Below are positions 53,268-62,175 of a stretch of 64,000 nucleotides of DNA, piece by piece (positions within the stretch are counted from its first letter, which is position 1; every line of letters starts with the position of its first letter). Under the pieces are notes generated by a model that saw only the letters and a program-made list of their open reading frames with translations, did not search any database and was not told the origin of the DNA. Both the position numbers and the translations under genes were made by a program. The stretch is from an uncultured Acidobacteriia bacterium (GTDB lineage: Bacteria > Acidobacteriota > Terriglobia > Bryobacterales > Bryobacteraceae): positions 62,001 to 126,000 of the forward strand of contig CAIXXM010000107.1 in the NCBI GenBank assembly GCA_903923395.1, written 5' to 3'.

Positions 53268-55670
53268 TTGAACAAAAACCGTTTCATTCCCTATGCCGCC
53301 GGACTCACGGCCATCCTGCTTTCCGCCGTCGCACCGTCCGCGGAAACATTCAAACTCTCCGTCGCCTCCATCATGCGCGGGCCGCAACTTGTGGGTTACG
53401 AACCTTCACAAGTCCGCTGGTCCGGTGATGGGAAGCAGATCTACTTTCAGTGGAAGCAGTACTCTGACCCGCATGAGAAGGACATGGACACCTGGGTGGC
53501 CAATCCCGATGGTTCGGGCCTGCGCAAGCTGACGGATGACGAAACCAAGCTGGCACCGCCCACTTCCGGCGACGTGGCTCCGGATAAATCGCAGACCGTC
53601 TACACCCGCGATGGCGACATCTTTGTATACAATCACGCATCCGGCAAGACCGCACAGATCACGAAGACCACGGAAGCAGAGAGCAATCCGCGCTTCACCA
53701 AAGACGGCAACCGGATCTCGTTCACCCGCGCGAACAACCTCTATGTGATGAGTCTGGATGGCGGATCGATCGTGCAGTTGACGGATATCCGTGCGGGTGG
53801 AGCGGCCCCCGCAGCAGCGCCAACAGGGTTCGGCGGAGGCCGTGGCGGCGGAGGGGGCCGGACGGCTTCGACTGCGGCAGATGACACGCCCAAGGGAACG
53901 CCCAGCCAGGAATTCCTGAAGAAGCAGGAACGCGAACTGCTCGACATCATCAAGGAAAAAGCGGCGAAGCGGGAAGAAGCCGAGGCGAAGCGCAAGAAAG
54001 AAGCGACCCGAAAGCCGCTTACTCTGAGTGCCACACAGACTGTGTTCAGTCTGCAACTTAGTCCCGATGAGAAATACGTGATCGCTTCGATCTCTGAGAC
54101 GGCACCTGGCGGGAAGAACTCCATCGTGCCCAACTTTGTCACGGAATCCGCTTACACCGAAGACATCCCTTCGCGGAACATGGTCGGGGATACGCAATCG
54201 CGTTCCCGTTTGGCGGTGATCCATGCGGAGAGCGGTGAGGTGAAGTATGTCGACGCCGGCATTAAGACAAAAGCGGAACCGCCCGCCGACCGGCCAGTGC
54301 GTCTAACCAACCCGATCTGGTCTGAAGATGGCACCAAAGCCGTGCTCACCGCCCGCGCGGAGGATAACAAGGACCGCTGGATTCTCGCACTCGATCCGGC
54401 GACAGGCAAGACGCGCATTCTCGCGACAGATCACGATGATGCGTGGATCGGCGGCCCCGCGCAGTTCGGGTCGGCCTCCATCGGCTGGCTCAAAGGAGAC
54501 AAAGAGGTCTACTTTGATTCCGAGCGCACCGGTTACTCGCACCTCTACGCTGTTCCCTACGAAGGCGGCGAGCCCAGGGCACTTACTTCCGGCAAGTGGG
54601 AAGTGCTGGATGTGAAGATGTCAAAGGATAAATCAAAGTTCTATCTGCAGACCAATGAAGTCAGTCCGGCAGAGCATCAGGTTTATGTGATGCCCTCTGC
54701 GGGTGGCCCCCGGACAAGGTTGACGGCACAGGCAGGAAGTCACCAAATCTGGCTGAACCCGGAGGAGACTGCCTTTGTAGATCTTCAATCCTATATGACG
54801 CGGCCGCCGGATCTCTTTGTGCAGGAAGCGAAGCCTGGAGAAGCACAGAAGCGGATCACGACTTCTCCTTCCCCGGAGTTCGCACAATATCCGTGGCTCG
54901 ATGCGCCGATTATCAAATTCAAGGCCCGTGACGGCGTGGAGGTTCCGGCGAAGTTATTCAAGCCCGCGAAGTTCGCGAAGGGCGGACCGGCCGTGGTCTT
55001 TGTCCATGGTGCAGGTTATGCCCAGAACGTGCATAAGTACTGGTCGTCGAATTACTATCGCGAGTATATGTTCCACCACATCCTGATGGAGCGGGGCTTC
55101 ACTGTCATCGATGTGGATTACCGCGGTTCCGCAGGTTATGGCAGGGACTGGCGCACGGCGATCTATGACCACATGGGCGGCAAGGATCTGGATGATGCCG
55201 TGGATGCGGCGAAGTATGTTGTCGCTGAGCATGGCGTCAACCCAAAGAAGATCGGCATCTACGGTGGAAGTTATGGCGGCTTTCTCACTCTGATGGGGAT
55301 GTTCACCGCGAGTGATACCTTCTCTGCCGGTGCGGCATTGCGCCCCGTGACCGATTGGTCACATTATAACCACGGTTACACCTCAAACATCCTGAACAAC
55401 CCGCAATCCGACCCCGAAGCTTACAGGCGCTCTTCACCAATTTACTTCGCACAGGGTCTGAAGGGTGCGCTGTTAATCTGCCACGGCATGGTGGATACAA
55501 ACGTCCACTTCCAGGACAGTGTCCGCTTGATTCAGCGGCTCATCGAACTGGGCAAGACAAACTGGAGCGTGGCACCTTATCCGGTGGAAGACCACGGCTT
55601 TGTGGAACCAACCAGTTGGACCGATGAGTACAGCCGGATTCTGGACCTGTTTGAGAAGAACCTAAAGTAA
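53268..55670 (+). CDS. S9 family prolyl oligopeptidase/DPP IV-like peptidase
   Basis: The frame opens at GTG 53208; TTG 53268 gives NKNRFIPYAAGLTAILLSAV, a signal peptide, and is preferred (800 residues), though both are possible. The N-terminal beta-propeller (TPEPSSM-free) carries WSGDGKQIYFQWKQYS, DKSQTVYTRDGDIFVYN and a Gly-rich insert FGGGRGGGGGRT. The C-terminal alpha/beta-hydrolase domain has GIYGGSYGGFLTLMG (catalytic Ser), HGMVDTNVHFQDS (Asp) and EDHGF (His). It cleaves peptides in the periplasm. Divergent from the TonB receptor, so uptake and peptide use may be linked. Confidence 0.9.
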   Translation: MNKNRFIPYAAGLTAILLSAVAPSAETFKLSVASIMRGPQLVGYEPSQVRWSGDGKQIYFQWKQYSDPHEKDMDTWVANPDGSGLRKLTDDETKLAPPTSGDVAPDKSQTVYTRDGDIFVYNHASGKTAQITKTTEAESNPRFTKDGNRISFTRANNLYVMSLDGGSIVQLTDIRAGGAAPAAAPTGFGGGRGGGGGRTASTAADDTPKGTPSQEFLKKQERELLDIIKEKAAKREEAEAKRKKEATRKPLTLSATQTVFSLQLSPDEKYVIASISETAPGGKNSIVPNFVTESAYTEDIPSRNMVGDTQSRSRLAVIHAESGEVKYVDAGIKTKAEPPADRPVRLTNPIWSEDGTKAVLTARAEDNKDRWILALDPATGKTRILATDHDDAWIGGPAQFGSASIGWLKGDKEVYFDSERTGYSHLYAVPYEGGEPRALTSGKWEVLDVKMSKDKSKFYLQTNEVSPAEHQVYVMPSAGGPRTRLTAQAGSHQIWLNPEETAFVDLQSYMTRPPDLFVQEAKPGEAQKRITTSPSPEFAQYPWLDAPIIKFKARDGVEVPAKLFKPAKFAKGGPAVVFVHGAGYAQNVHKYWSSNYYREYMFHHILMERGFTVIDVDYRGSAGYGRDWRTAIYDHMGGKDLDDAVDAAKYVVAEHGVNPKKIGIYGGSYGGFLTLMGMFTASDTFSAGAALRPVTDWSHYNHGYTSNILNNPQSDPEAYRRSSPIYFAQGLKGALLICHGMVDTNVHFQDSVRLIQRLIELGKTNWSVAPYPVEDHGFVEPTSWTDEYSRILDLFEKNLK

Positions 55671-55919
55671 GTGCGCAGGAGTGTGGCGCAGTGCGGGAAG
55701 AGCAGGCTTGCGCAGAGCTTCGTTCACTGTCTCCAGTGAGCCGAAGAATCCTGCAAAAGCCTGCTGTAAGTGCCGGGGACGCCGCAGGGACGGCTGGAAA
55801 TCCCTTTGGCGGAATTGATCTGACGCGGCAATCACAGCAACACCCATGGGGCGGTACTCATGCGTACCCTGCGCCCAGACCAGCCGGGCTTCCGCATCAA
55901 TCCAAACAGCGAAGCCCAT
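55662..55919 (-). CDS. Small hypothetical protein, 85 aa
   Basis: ATG 55919 lies two bases after the stop of the SGNH hydrolase gene on the same strand. The product MGFAVWIDAEARLVWAQGTH continues with YRPMGVAVIAASDQFRQRDF and FAGFFGSLETVNEALRK. It overlaps the stop of the convergent S9 peptidase gene by nine bases. Position and the well-formed beta/alpha pattern support a real gene, but it is not recognised. Confidence 0.5.
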   Translation of the reverse strand: MGFAVWIDAEARLVWAQGTHEYRPMGVAVIAASDQFRQRDFQPSLRRPRHLQQAFAGFFGSLETVNEALRKPALPALRHTPAHLL

Positions 55920-55921
55920 GC

Positions 55922-57166
55922 TTACTGGACAGGCACCAGTTCGAAGTGATGAGACCGGGGCTGTGCCGCTTCGCGCTGGGCACGCAGTAACTGGCGGTCA
56001 AGATTGTCGAGAGCATTCATCGCCGCAGTCTTGTCTTTTTCCGGAATATCCTTCAGCGGAACCTGTACCTGCCGCCAGCGGATGTTATGCGCCGTTGCGC
56101 GGTCCAGAGTAAGTTGGTGGACCAGCAATGCCTGCTTTAACATCGGCGTCGCGACGCGGGCCAGATTCACGCCTGCGGAGAGCTGGGCGGAAGTAAGTGC
56201 GAGGACCGCAGCGCCGTCGATCCTGAGTTCGTACTTTTCGCCACTCAAGCCGCGCACCTTGAGATTTTCCTGATCCAGGGCGGCAAGGAAGTCTGACGAA
56301 TCGACGGCAAAGTTCAGCAGTGCATCCTGCGGATCCACCGGCATCGGCAGAGCGGCGTCCAGTTCGTCCCAGCTGATGCCGGCACCTTTGGCGAGATTGC
56401 TGATCTTCGTATTCTTCACGTCCGCTGTGAGTGCCGCGGAGTCTACATTTACATCAGTGACCAGCGATGGGGCATTCCACGACTTCAGCAGTCCTTCCGC
56501 CATGATGAGGTGACCGGGGGCTCCGGGATGGACGCGGTCTTTGATGATCTCGGCGGCCCGGATGGCATCGGCCTCCTTCGCCTTCTTCAGCATCTCCACC
56601 ACGGGTGTATTCAGATCGGCAACGCCCAGCTTTTCCTGGCCGGCCAGTTCCTTGAGGAATTCGCTGTAGCGGATCAGCACCGCGTTGTAGCCGCCTTCGA
56701 AGAGCGGTGCGCGGGTGACGTCGTCGTAGGCGGACGGTTGGATGAGGGTGATCCGGCAATCCGGCTGGCGCTGTTTCACCGTGGCGACGATGTGCTTCAT
56801 GCCGTCCTTGTACTTGTCGAACAGGGTTTGGTCGAGCGCCTTGTAGCCGCCGTCATTCATGCCGAGCATGATGGTCATGACGGTGGGTTTGTAGGGGAAG
56901 ACGTCACGGTCGAGGCGGGTATCGATGGGTCCGCCGCCGCCACCGCCCACACGGTCACCGCCCCAGCCGGAATGCGTGAAGGTGACGTTCAGCGTGGGGA
57001 AGCGGGTGACGACGTAGGATTCGGTGAAAGTGGTGTAGAGGCGCTGATCCGTAATGGAATCGCCATAGAAGACGACACGGTCGCCGGACTTGAGACCGAA
57101 GGGCTGCTGTGCGAGAAGGGTACCGCCCAGAAGCAGCGCGGCCATTACGGAACGGAGGATTTGCAT
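55922..57166 (-). CDS. SGNH/GDSL-family hydrolase, 414 aa
   Basis: The frame can be read from 57313, but those extra 49 residues are the reverse strand of the tRNA-Pro gene (GFEPGTSCTPS is a well-known artefact). ATG 57166 gives a signal peptide (MQILRSVMAALLLGGTLLAQ). The catalytic blocks are VVFYGDSITDQRLYTTF (Ser), HSGWGGDRVGG (Gly), TIMLGMNDGGYKAL (Asn) and DRVHPGAPGHLIMAE (Asp-His). Typical of secreted esterases that deacetylate glycans. It is followed directly by a small hypothetical gene. Confidence 0.9.
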   Translation of the reverse strand: MQILRSVMAALLLGGTLLAQQPFGLKSGDRVVFYGDSITDQRLYTTFTESYVVTRFPTLNVTFTHSGWGGDRVGGGGGGPIDTRLDRDVFPYKPTVMTIMLGMNDGGYKALDQTLFDKYKDGMKHIVATVKQRQPDCRITLIQPSAYDDVTRAPLFEGGYNAVLIRYSEFLKELAGQEKLGVADLNTPVVEMLKKAKEADAIRAAEIIKDRVHPGAPGHLIMAEGLLKSWNAPSLVTDVNVDSAALTADVKNTKISNLAKGAGISWDELDAALPMPVDPQDALLNFAVDSSDFLAALDQENLKVRGLSGEKYELRIDGAAVLALTSAQLSAGVNLARVATPMLKQALLVHQLTLDRATAHNIRWRQVQVPLKDIPEKDKTAAMNALDNLDRQLLRAQREAAQPRSHHFELVPVQ

Positions 57167-57234
57167 TGCTCTACAGGATATACGAAAACCCGATTTCGCG
57201 CGGCGCGGAGTGTGGGGGTGTAGACTAGAAAGTT

Positions 57235-57312
57235 CGGGCTGTAGCGCAGCCTGGCTAGCGCGCTTGCTTGGGGTGCAAGAGGTCCCGGGTTCGAATCCCG
57301 GCAGCCCGACCA
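57235..57312 (+). tRNA. tRNA-Pro (anticodon GGG), CCA encoded
   Basis: A 78-base cloverleaf: acceptor CGGGCTG pairs with CAGCCCG (57302-57308), anticodon stem CTTGC/GCAAG with loop TTGGGGT giving anticodon GGG, T-arm CCGGG-TTCGAAT-CCCGG, discriminator A then CCA. The D-arm fits the class I pattern. It is a single gene with no neighbouring tRNA. Confidence 0.95.
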
Positions 57313-57843
57313 TTACCCTTCATAGACTTACAGCCAGGAAGTTTATTTCCAGAAGTGAAACGTGCACTTCTCGCGATGTGCATCGTTTTTAGTGCGACTG
57401 ATCAGCCCACCGGGAGTGATCGCTCCAATCTCACATTCTCAGCATTAGGTACGTGAGTGCGTTCAATTTGGTGATGCTTGTTACACTATCGGGAATGAAT
57501 TGGCGCAGGTGGTTCGTTCATTTACTGGGTAGCCTGTATCTAGTCTCGACACTGGGCTGAGGGGAACGCGCGGTGCCGGGAATTGAGACCACGCCGGAGA
57601 ACTGAGGAGGAGAGCAGCAAAGCTCAAAGCAATGGAGTGTTTCATTTTCAATCCGCTTTCTGGAAGATCGCTTTCACATTGCTCTAAACGAAAGAAGGGA
57701 GGAGGTTACGACCAGGAACGGTTATGCGACCAGTTCCCGCAATGGGATCCTCCTACTGGCGAACCCTTGCAATAGTCTCCGAAAACTTGGTACGCTTCGG
57801 AACCTTTCGGCCGGGAGTCCTAATGACTCTTCAGGAGGGAACT
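57313..57843. other. 531-base gap before the kinase, long leader
   Basis: No confident gene. It follows the tRNA and precedes a long kinase gene with an AGGAGG site six bases before its start. It holds a possible 21-residue ORF (57495-57560, MNWRRWFVHLLGSLYLVSTL with final G) with a GGGA adjacent, and a small hairpin (GAGTC-CTAAT-GACTC, 57814-57828) just before the kinase ribosome-binding site. No integrase or attachment repeat is seen after the tRNA. Confidence 0.5.
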
Positions 57844-58869
57844 ATGACTGCTGCCTGCTCCATCTGCGGTGAACCTTTGTGGGAAGACGGGCTTTGTGGC
57901 GCGTGTCTGCTTGGCAGCGCGCTGGAGACCGATGCCCCGTCGCTGGCCACCGGGGTCTCCGGGTCCGCTGCAGAGGATGGGGCGGACGAGCTGGCGGTGG
58001 ACAGTTTTGGCCCCTACACGATTGTGCGCGTCCTGGGTGAGGGTGGCATGGGCGCGGTGTATCTGGCCGAACAATCGGCGCCGATTCGCCGCGAGGTGGC
58101 ACTCAAGGTCATCAAACCGGGGCTCGACTCGCGGTCGATTCTGGCGCGCTTCGATTACGAGCGGCAGACGCTGGCGATGATGAACCATCCCAACATCGCG
58201 CGCGTTTACGATGCCAGCCGAACCTCGAAAGGCCGCCCGTACTTCGTGATGGAGTACATCGACGGAGAACCGATCACGGAATATTGTGACCGCCGCCGGC
58301 TGAACACCCGCCAGCGACTCCAGCTTTTCCGCCCTGTGTGCCTCGCCTTGCACCATGCGCACTCGAAAGGCATTCTGCACCGCGACATCAAGCCCAACAA
58401 CGTGCTGGTGACCGAAATCGACGGGGTACCCGTACCCAAGGTGATTGATTTCGGGATTGCGAAGGCGACCGACCAGCAGAAGTATGAGCAGATGGCCTTC
58501 ACGCAGTTCGGGCACTTCGTTGGCACGCCGGAGTATATGAGCCCGGAAGCGGCCGATCTGGTGGGGGAAGGCGTGGACATCTCCTCGGATGTGTATTCGC
58601 TCGGCGTGATGCTCTATGAACTGCTGGTGGGCGCGGTACCCTTCGACGGGGCGAGCCTGCGCAAGGCCGGACTTGCCGAATTGTTGCGGGTGCTGCGGGA
58701 AGTGGAGGCGCCTTCTCTGCCGGCGAAACTCGCCTCACTGGGGCTTACGCTGGTTGACGTGGCCGCCCGCCGCGCTGCGACTCCTGTGACCCTGCGCAAA
58801 AGAGGTGAGCGGGGAACTGAACCTGATTACGCTGAAGGCGGTCCAGAAGGAGCGGGTGCAGCGCTATGA
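57844..58869 (+). CDS. Ser/Thr protein kinase, N-terminal part of a frameshifted kinase-TPR gene
   Basis: The start ATG 57844 has AGGAGG six bases upstream. The N-terminus is a zinc-ribbon-like CSICGEPLWEDGLCGACLLG. The kinase has GEGGMGAVYLAEQ, VALKVIKPG (Lys), HRDIKPNNVLVTE, KVIDFGIAKATD, GTPEYMSPEAADL and YSLGVMLYELLVG. The frame then runs out of kinase similarity at about 58797 and ends at 58869 with a non-homologous tail (from GERGTEPDY). The true continuation lies in the +1 frame (see the next gene), so the protein is probably truncated in the last kinase helix. Without the shift it would be a 1437-residue protein. Confidence 0.85.
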   Translation: MTAACSICGEPLWEDGLCGACLLGSALETDAPSLATGVSGSAAEDGADELAVDSFGPYTIVRVLGEGGMGAVYLAEQSAPIRREVALKVIKPGLDSRSILARFDYERQTLAMMNHPNIARVYDASRTSKGRPYFVMEYIDGEPITEYCDRRRLNTRQRLQLFRPVCLALHHAHSKGILHRDIKPNNVLVTEIDGVPVPKVIDFGIAKATDQQKYEQMAFTQFGHFVGTPEYMSPEAADLVGEGVDISSDVYSLGVMLYELLVGAVPFDGASLRKAGLAELLRVLREVEAPSLPAKLASLGLTLVDVAARRAATPVTLRKRGERGTEPDYAEGGPEGAGAAL

Positions 58870-61800
58870 CTCGGCGCGGGCGCTCAGCGACGATATCGAA
58901 CGGTTCCTCGATTCCCGTCCGGTGAAGGCGTGCCCGCCCACGTTCGCCTACCGGTTTCGCAAGTATGCAGTGAAGCATCGCAGTACGGTTGCGGCAGCAG
59001 CGGCGCTGACTATCGCGATATTCGGCGGCGCGGCTGCGACTTTGTGGCAGGCGCGGACTGCGATTCGTGAACGGGCCATCGCGGTGGCGCAGCGCGCGGA
59101 GGCAATCACGCAACGAGCCCAGGCACTACGGGAGCGCGGACGGGCGGAGACGGAAGCGACGCGGGCTACCGAACTGGAGCAGCGCGCGCGCGACGGAAAA
59201 CAGGACATCCAACAACTTGCCAATGCGATGCTCTTTCAACTGGACGACCAGTTGAAAGATACCGGGTCACTGGCTGCCCGGACCACGCTGCTCAACCTTG
59301 GCGTGCAGTACCTGCAGAAGGCGGATTCGGCGGACCCCAACCTGGGTGCGGCCTATTTCCGGGTGGCTGAACTGCAGGAGTCGCTGCGCGATACGGAGCG
59401 GGCGGAGGCCAGCTACCGGCGCAGTGCTGAGCTATTGCGGCAGAGGCTTGCCGGCGACCCGCGGAATATGGAAGCTCGACGGCTGCTGGCCTGCGACCTG
59501 CTCGGGCTGGCGAATTTGGATGAAACCTACGAAGGCCGCAATGCGCGATTGCGGGAAGCCGAGGCGCATTTGCGGTCTGTTCTCGCCGTGGAGCCGGGCA
59601 ATGGCCGCGCCATGCTCGATTTGAGCCGGGTGCTGGTGGAGGAAGGGCAGCCTTGGCCAGTTTCGATGTCCGGGCGGCTTGGGTCGGGCGAGCGGAGCCC
59701 GGAAGAGGCAGTCCGGTTTGCCCTGCAAGGATCGCAGGCCGACCACAACAAACCCTCCGACCTGCTGGTATTGGCAGAGGCGCAAGAGGCAATGAGCAAT
59801 TGGGTTCTAACGCAGCGGAATGCGATAGAAGACATCCACTGGTTGGAAGAGGCAGTATCAACTTTGGACGGGGCCACACGCCAGGAGCCTTCAAACACCA
59901 AGGCACTGGTCGGGTTGAGCGTAGCACTTCTCAAGCTCGCCCGGCATCTACGCGACCGCGATGAACAGGAGAAGTCATTGGCCGCCGTGAACCGCGCGGT
60001 GGAAACGGCTCGCCAGGCGGTTGCCATCGATCCGCAGAATCCGTCCGTTCGAATCCAGGCGGCGCGCAGCCTGGGTGATTTGGCGAATTTTTCCTCCCGC
60101 CGCCGCGGTATTGAACAGTATCGGGCGGCTTGCGCGGAGGTAACGCGCCTGTATCGCGAACAGATGGCAGCCCATCCAGACGTGGTGCAACACCGGGTGG
60201 ACTTCGCGGGTTGGCTTCTAGCCCAGGGTGTCGTGGAGCGGGCAGCCGAGAATGGGCGGGAATATCTCAACTTCGCCCAGAAGGGAGTCGAAGAACTGCG
60301 TGAGGTGGACAGGAAAAGGCCGGGAGATCTCCGGATCCGAAGCATTCTTGCAGCGTTCCTCGATATGGTGAGCGAAGCACATGTGCAACTCCGGGAGTAT
60401 CCGCAGGCGCGGGCGGTGGCTGAGGAATCGGTGGCGCTCGAAAGAGCCCTTGTGCGGCAATCGCCCGGGGCGGTCACTTCTTTGAAGCTAACGGCGGCCG
60501 AGGGTCGTCTGGCGACTGCTTTGAAACTGATGGGACAAACTTCCGCCGCCATCGAGCAACTCCGGGCCTCGAGCGCGATTTTCCGAAGCATGCGGGATCT
60601 CGTCAGGAAAGACCGGCTCGTGCTTTTCGCAGCGAGTATCGCTCAAGCGGAACTTGCATCGTTGTACGCCTCCCAGCGCAATTGGGCGGGGCAGTTGGCG
60701 GCCATTCAAGAACTCAGTGAAGTTCTGCATGCGAAATACGCGGAAAACCCCTACGAGCCGACCGTGGCAGTCGCTCTGTCGCGGAGTCTCTATGGCTCGC
60801 GCGACATTTGCATGCAAAGAAGCGAATTGGAAAAATCACTGACCTTCTCACGGCAATTGGTGGATATCGCCCAGAAGGTGGCGTCGGCAAATCCCCGACA
60901 GCCCTCCAGAGTATCGTGGTTGGAGGGGGCCCGAATTGGTTTGTTGTTCGACCTTGGGCAAGCTGGGCTACGTGATGAAGCTCTGGCCGTAAACCGCGAA
61001 GCCGCGGCCGCAATCGCCGGAAGGCTGGCTGGAGGCTCCTCCCAGAACGAAGTGGTAACGCGCAATGTCGATCATGCCGTGGACATTAGCCGGTCTTTTG
61101 CAATCCTGGACGAACCGGCCGAAGCCTTGCGCCTGGGTCTCCAGGCGATTCCGGTTGCCGAGCAGCTTGCAGCCAAAGACCCTAACAACCAAGCCTATGT
61201 GAACCGGCTCTTGTCCGTTCTCTTCGATACGGGCTCCAATGCCTGGTTCAGCGGCGATATAGGCAAAGCACGTGGACTGACAACGCGGGAGATCCAAATC
61301 CGTGAGCGCTCGCCAAGGACTTCGGAAGACTTCAACCTGTTAGCTCAGCGTCAGCAGCAACTCGCCTTTTTCGAAGAGCATATGGAAAAGGCAGCGGCGG
61401 CGCGAGAAGGGAAATCCGCGCTGGAGAATTATGGTAGGTCGTATGCCATCTCGGAACGGACCTTCGCGGAGTCGAAGGGACAGTCCCTGGCTGATTTGGA
61501 GAATATGAGATCCTTGCGCGTCGGCGCCGCGTTCACAATGGAGTTACTAGGGCAGTTAGACGCCGCGCGGAAATCCGCGCGGGAGGCGCTGCAGATCGCA
61601 GACCGGATTGTCGCGGCTCAGAATTCCGCCCCGAACCATGATCTTCAGAACATCACGCGGGCGCTCCTGTTCCGCCTCATGGAATTGACCGGCTCATCCG
61701 ACGCTGAGTTCCAGCGGTTCTCCGGAAATTCCGCTGCCCTCACCCCGCAAAGCAAGCAGACGCTGATCGCCGAGGGTTGGCTCCAATATGTGACCATCGT

Positions 61801-62158
61801 CTGGCAGTATCCTGACAGAACCGTTCCGGCAGCAAGACGCGCCGTGGATGGATTCCGAGCCGTGTTGCGCGACGGAGGCCCAGCGCAGCAGAGAATTGAC
61901 CTGGCCCGCGCCCTCTGCTCACTGTCCTACGAATCCCGATCAATGGCCCATTTCGTCCCGCCAGCCGAGCAGGTGACGTATCTGGAAAAGGCACGGCTGG
62001 CCAGCCAGGAAGCCTTGGGCATACTGGAGCCGCTCCGCGCGGCGGGCAAGCTTCCAGAGGTCAACCAGGATGACTGGACGGTCGCGAAGATCGGTCTCGC
62101 CTCATCTGAATCGAAGCTGGCGGCAGCGCGCGGCGCAGCCACGGTATCGAGCCGCTAA
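58805..62158 (+). CDS. C-terminal part of the kinase: end of kinase domain, TM helix and TPR-like repeats
   Basis: The frame from GTG 58805 begins VSGELNLITLKAVQKERVQR, which is the end of a kinase domain (the piece that follows LRKR in the family), then YDSARALSDDIERFLDSRPV, one membrane helix (STVAAAAALTIAIFGGAAAT) and a coiled coil (QRAEAITQRAQALRERGRAE). About 1000 residues of TPR-like helices follow. It is a translated fragment only if GTG 58805 initiates, but AGAGG is adjacent to it and poorly spaced. It is far more likely the second half of the upstream kinase gene, shifted by one base. It ends 17 bases before the sigma factor gene. Confidence 0.8.
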   Translation: MSGELNLITLKAVQKERVQRYDSARALSDDIERFLDSRPVKACPPTFAYRFRKYAVKHRSTVAAAAALTIAIFGGAAATLWQARTAIRERAIAVAQRAEAITQRAQALRERGRAETEATRATELEQRARDGKQDIQQLANAMLFQLDDQLKDTGSLAARTTLLNLGVQYLQKADSADPNLGAAYFRVAELQESLRDTERAEASYRRSAELLRQRLAGDPRNMEARRLLACDLLGLANLDETYEGRNARLREAEAHLRSVLAVEPGNGRAMLDLSRVLVEEGQPWPVSMSGRLGSGERSPEEAVRFALQGSQADHNKPSDLLVLAEAQEAMSNWVLTQRNAIEDIHWLEEAVSTLDGATRQEPSNTKALVGLSVALLKLARHLRDRDEQEKSLAAVNRAVETARQAVAIDPQNPSVRIQAARSLGDLANFSSRRRGIEQYRAACAEVTRLYREQMAAHPDVVQHRVDFAGWLLAQGVVERAAENGREYLNFAQKGVEELREVDRKRPGDLRIRSILAAFLDMVSEAHVQLREYPQARAVAEESVALERALVRQSPGAVTSLKLTAAEGRLATALKLMGQTSAAIEQLRASSAIFRSMRDLVRKDRLVLFAASIAQAELASLYASQRNWAGQLAAIQELSEVLHAKYAENPYEPTVAVALSRSLYGSRDICMQRSELEKSLTFSRQLVDIAQKVASANPRQPSRVSWLEGARIGLLFDLGQAGLRDEALAVNREAAAAIAGRLAGGSSQNEVVTRNVDHAVDISRSFAILDEPAEALRLGLQAIPVAEQLAAKDPNNQAYVNRLLSVLFDTGSNAWFSGDIGKARGLTTREIQIRERSPRTSEDFNLLAQRQQQLAFFEEHMEKAAAAREGKSALENYGRSYAISERTFAESKGQSLADLENMRSLRVGAAFTMELLGQLDAARKSAREALQIADRIVAAQNSAPNHDLQNITRALLFRLMELTGSSDAEFQRFSGNSAALTPQSKQTLIAEGWLQYVTIVWQYPDRTVPAARRAVDGFRAVLRDGGPAQQRIDLARALCSLSYESRSMAHFVPPAEQVTYLEKARLASQEALGILEPLRAAGKLPEVNQDDWTVAKIGLASSESKLAAARGAATVSSR

Positions 62159-62175
62159 GCCCCTTGGAGAATTTG

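Noticed and set aside
57167-57313. 49-residue N-terminal extension of the SGNH hydrolase
   Set aside because: It is the reverse strand of tRNA-Pro (GFEPGTSCTPS), a frequent mis-annotation; a signal peptide starts at 57166.
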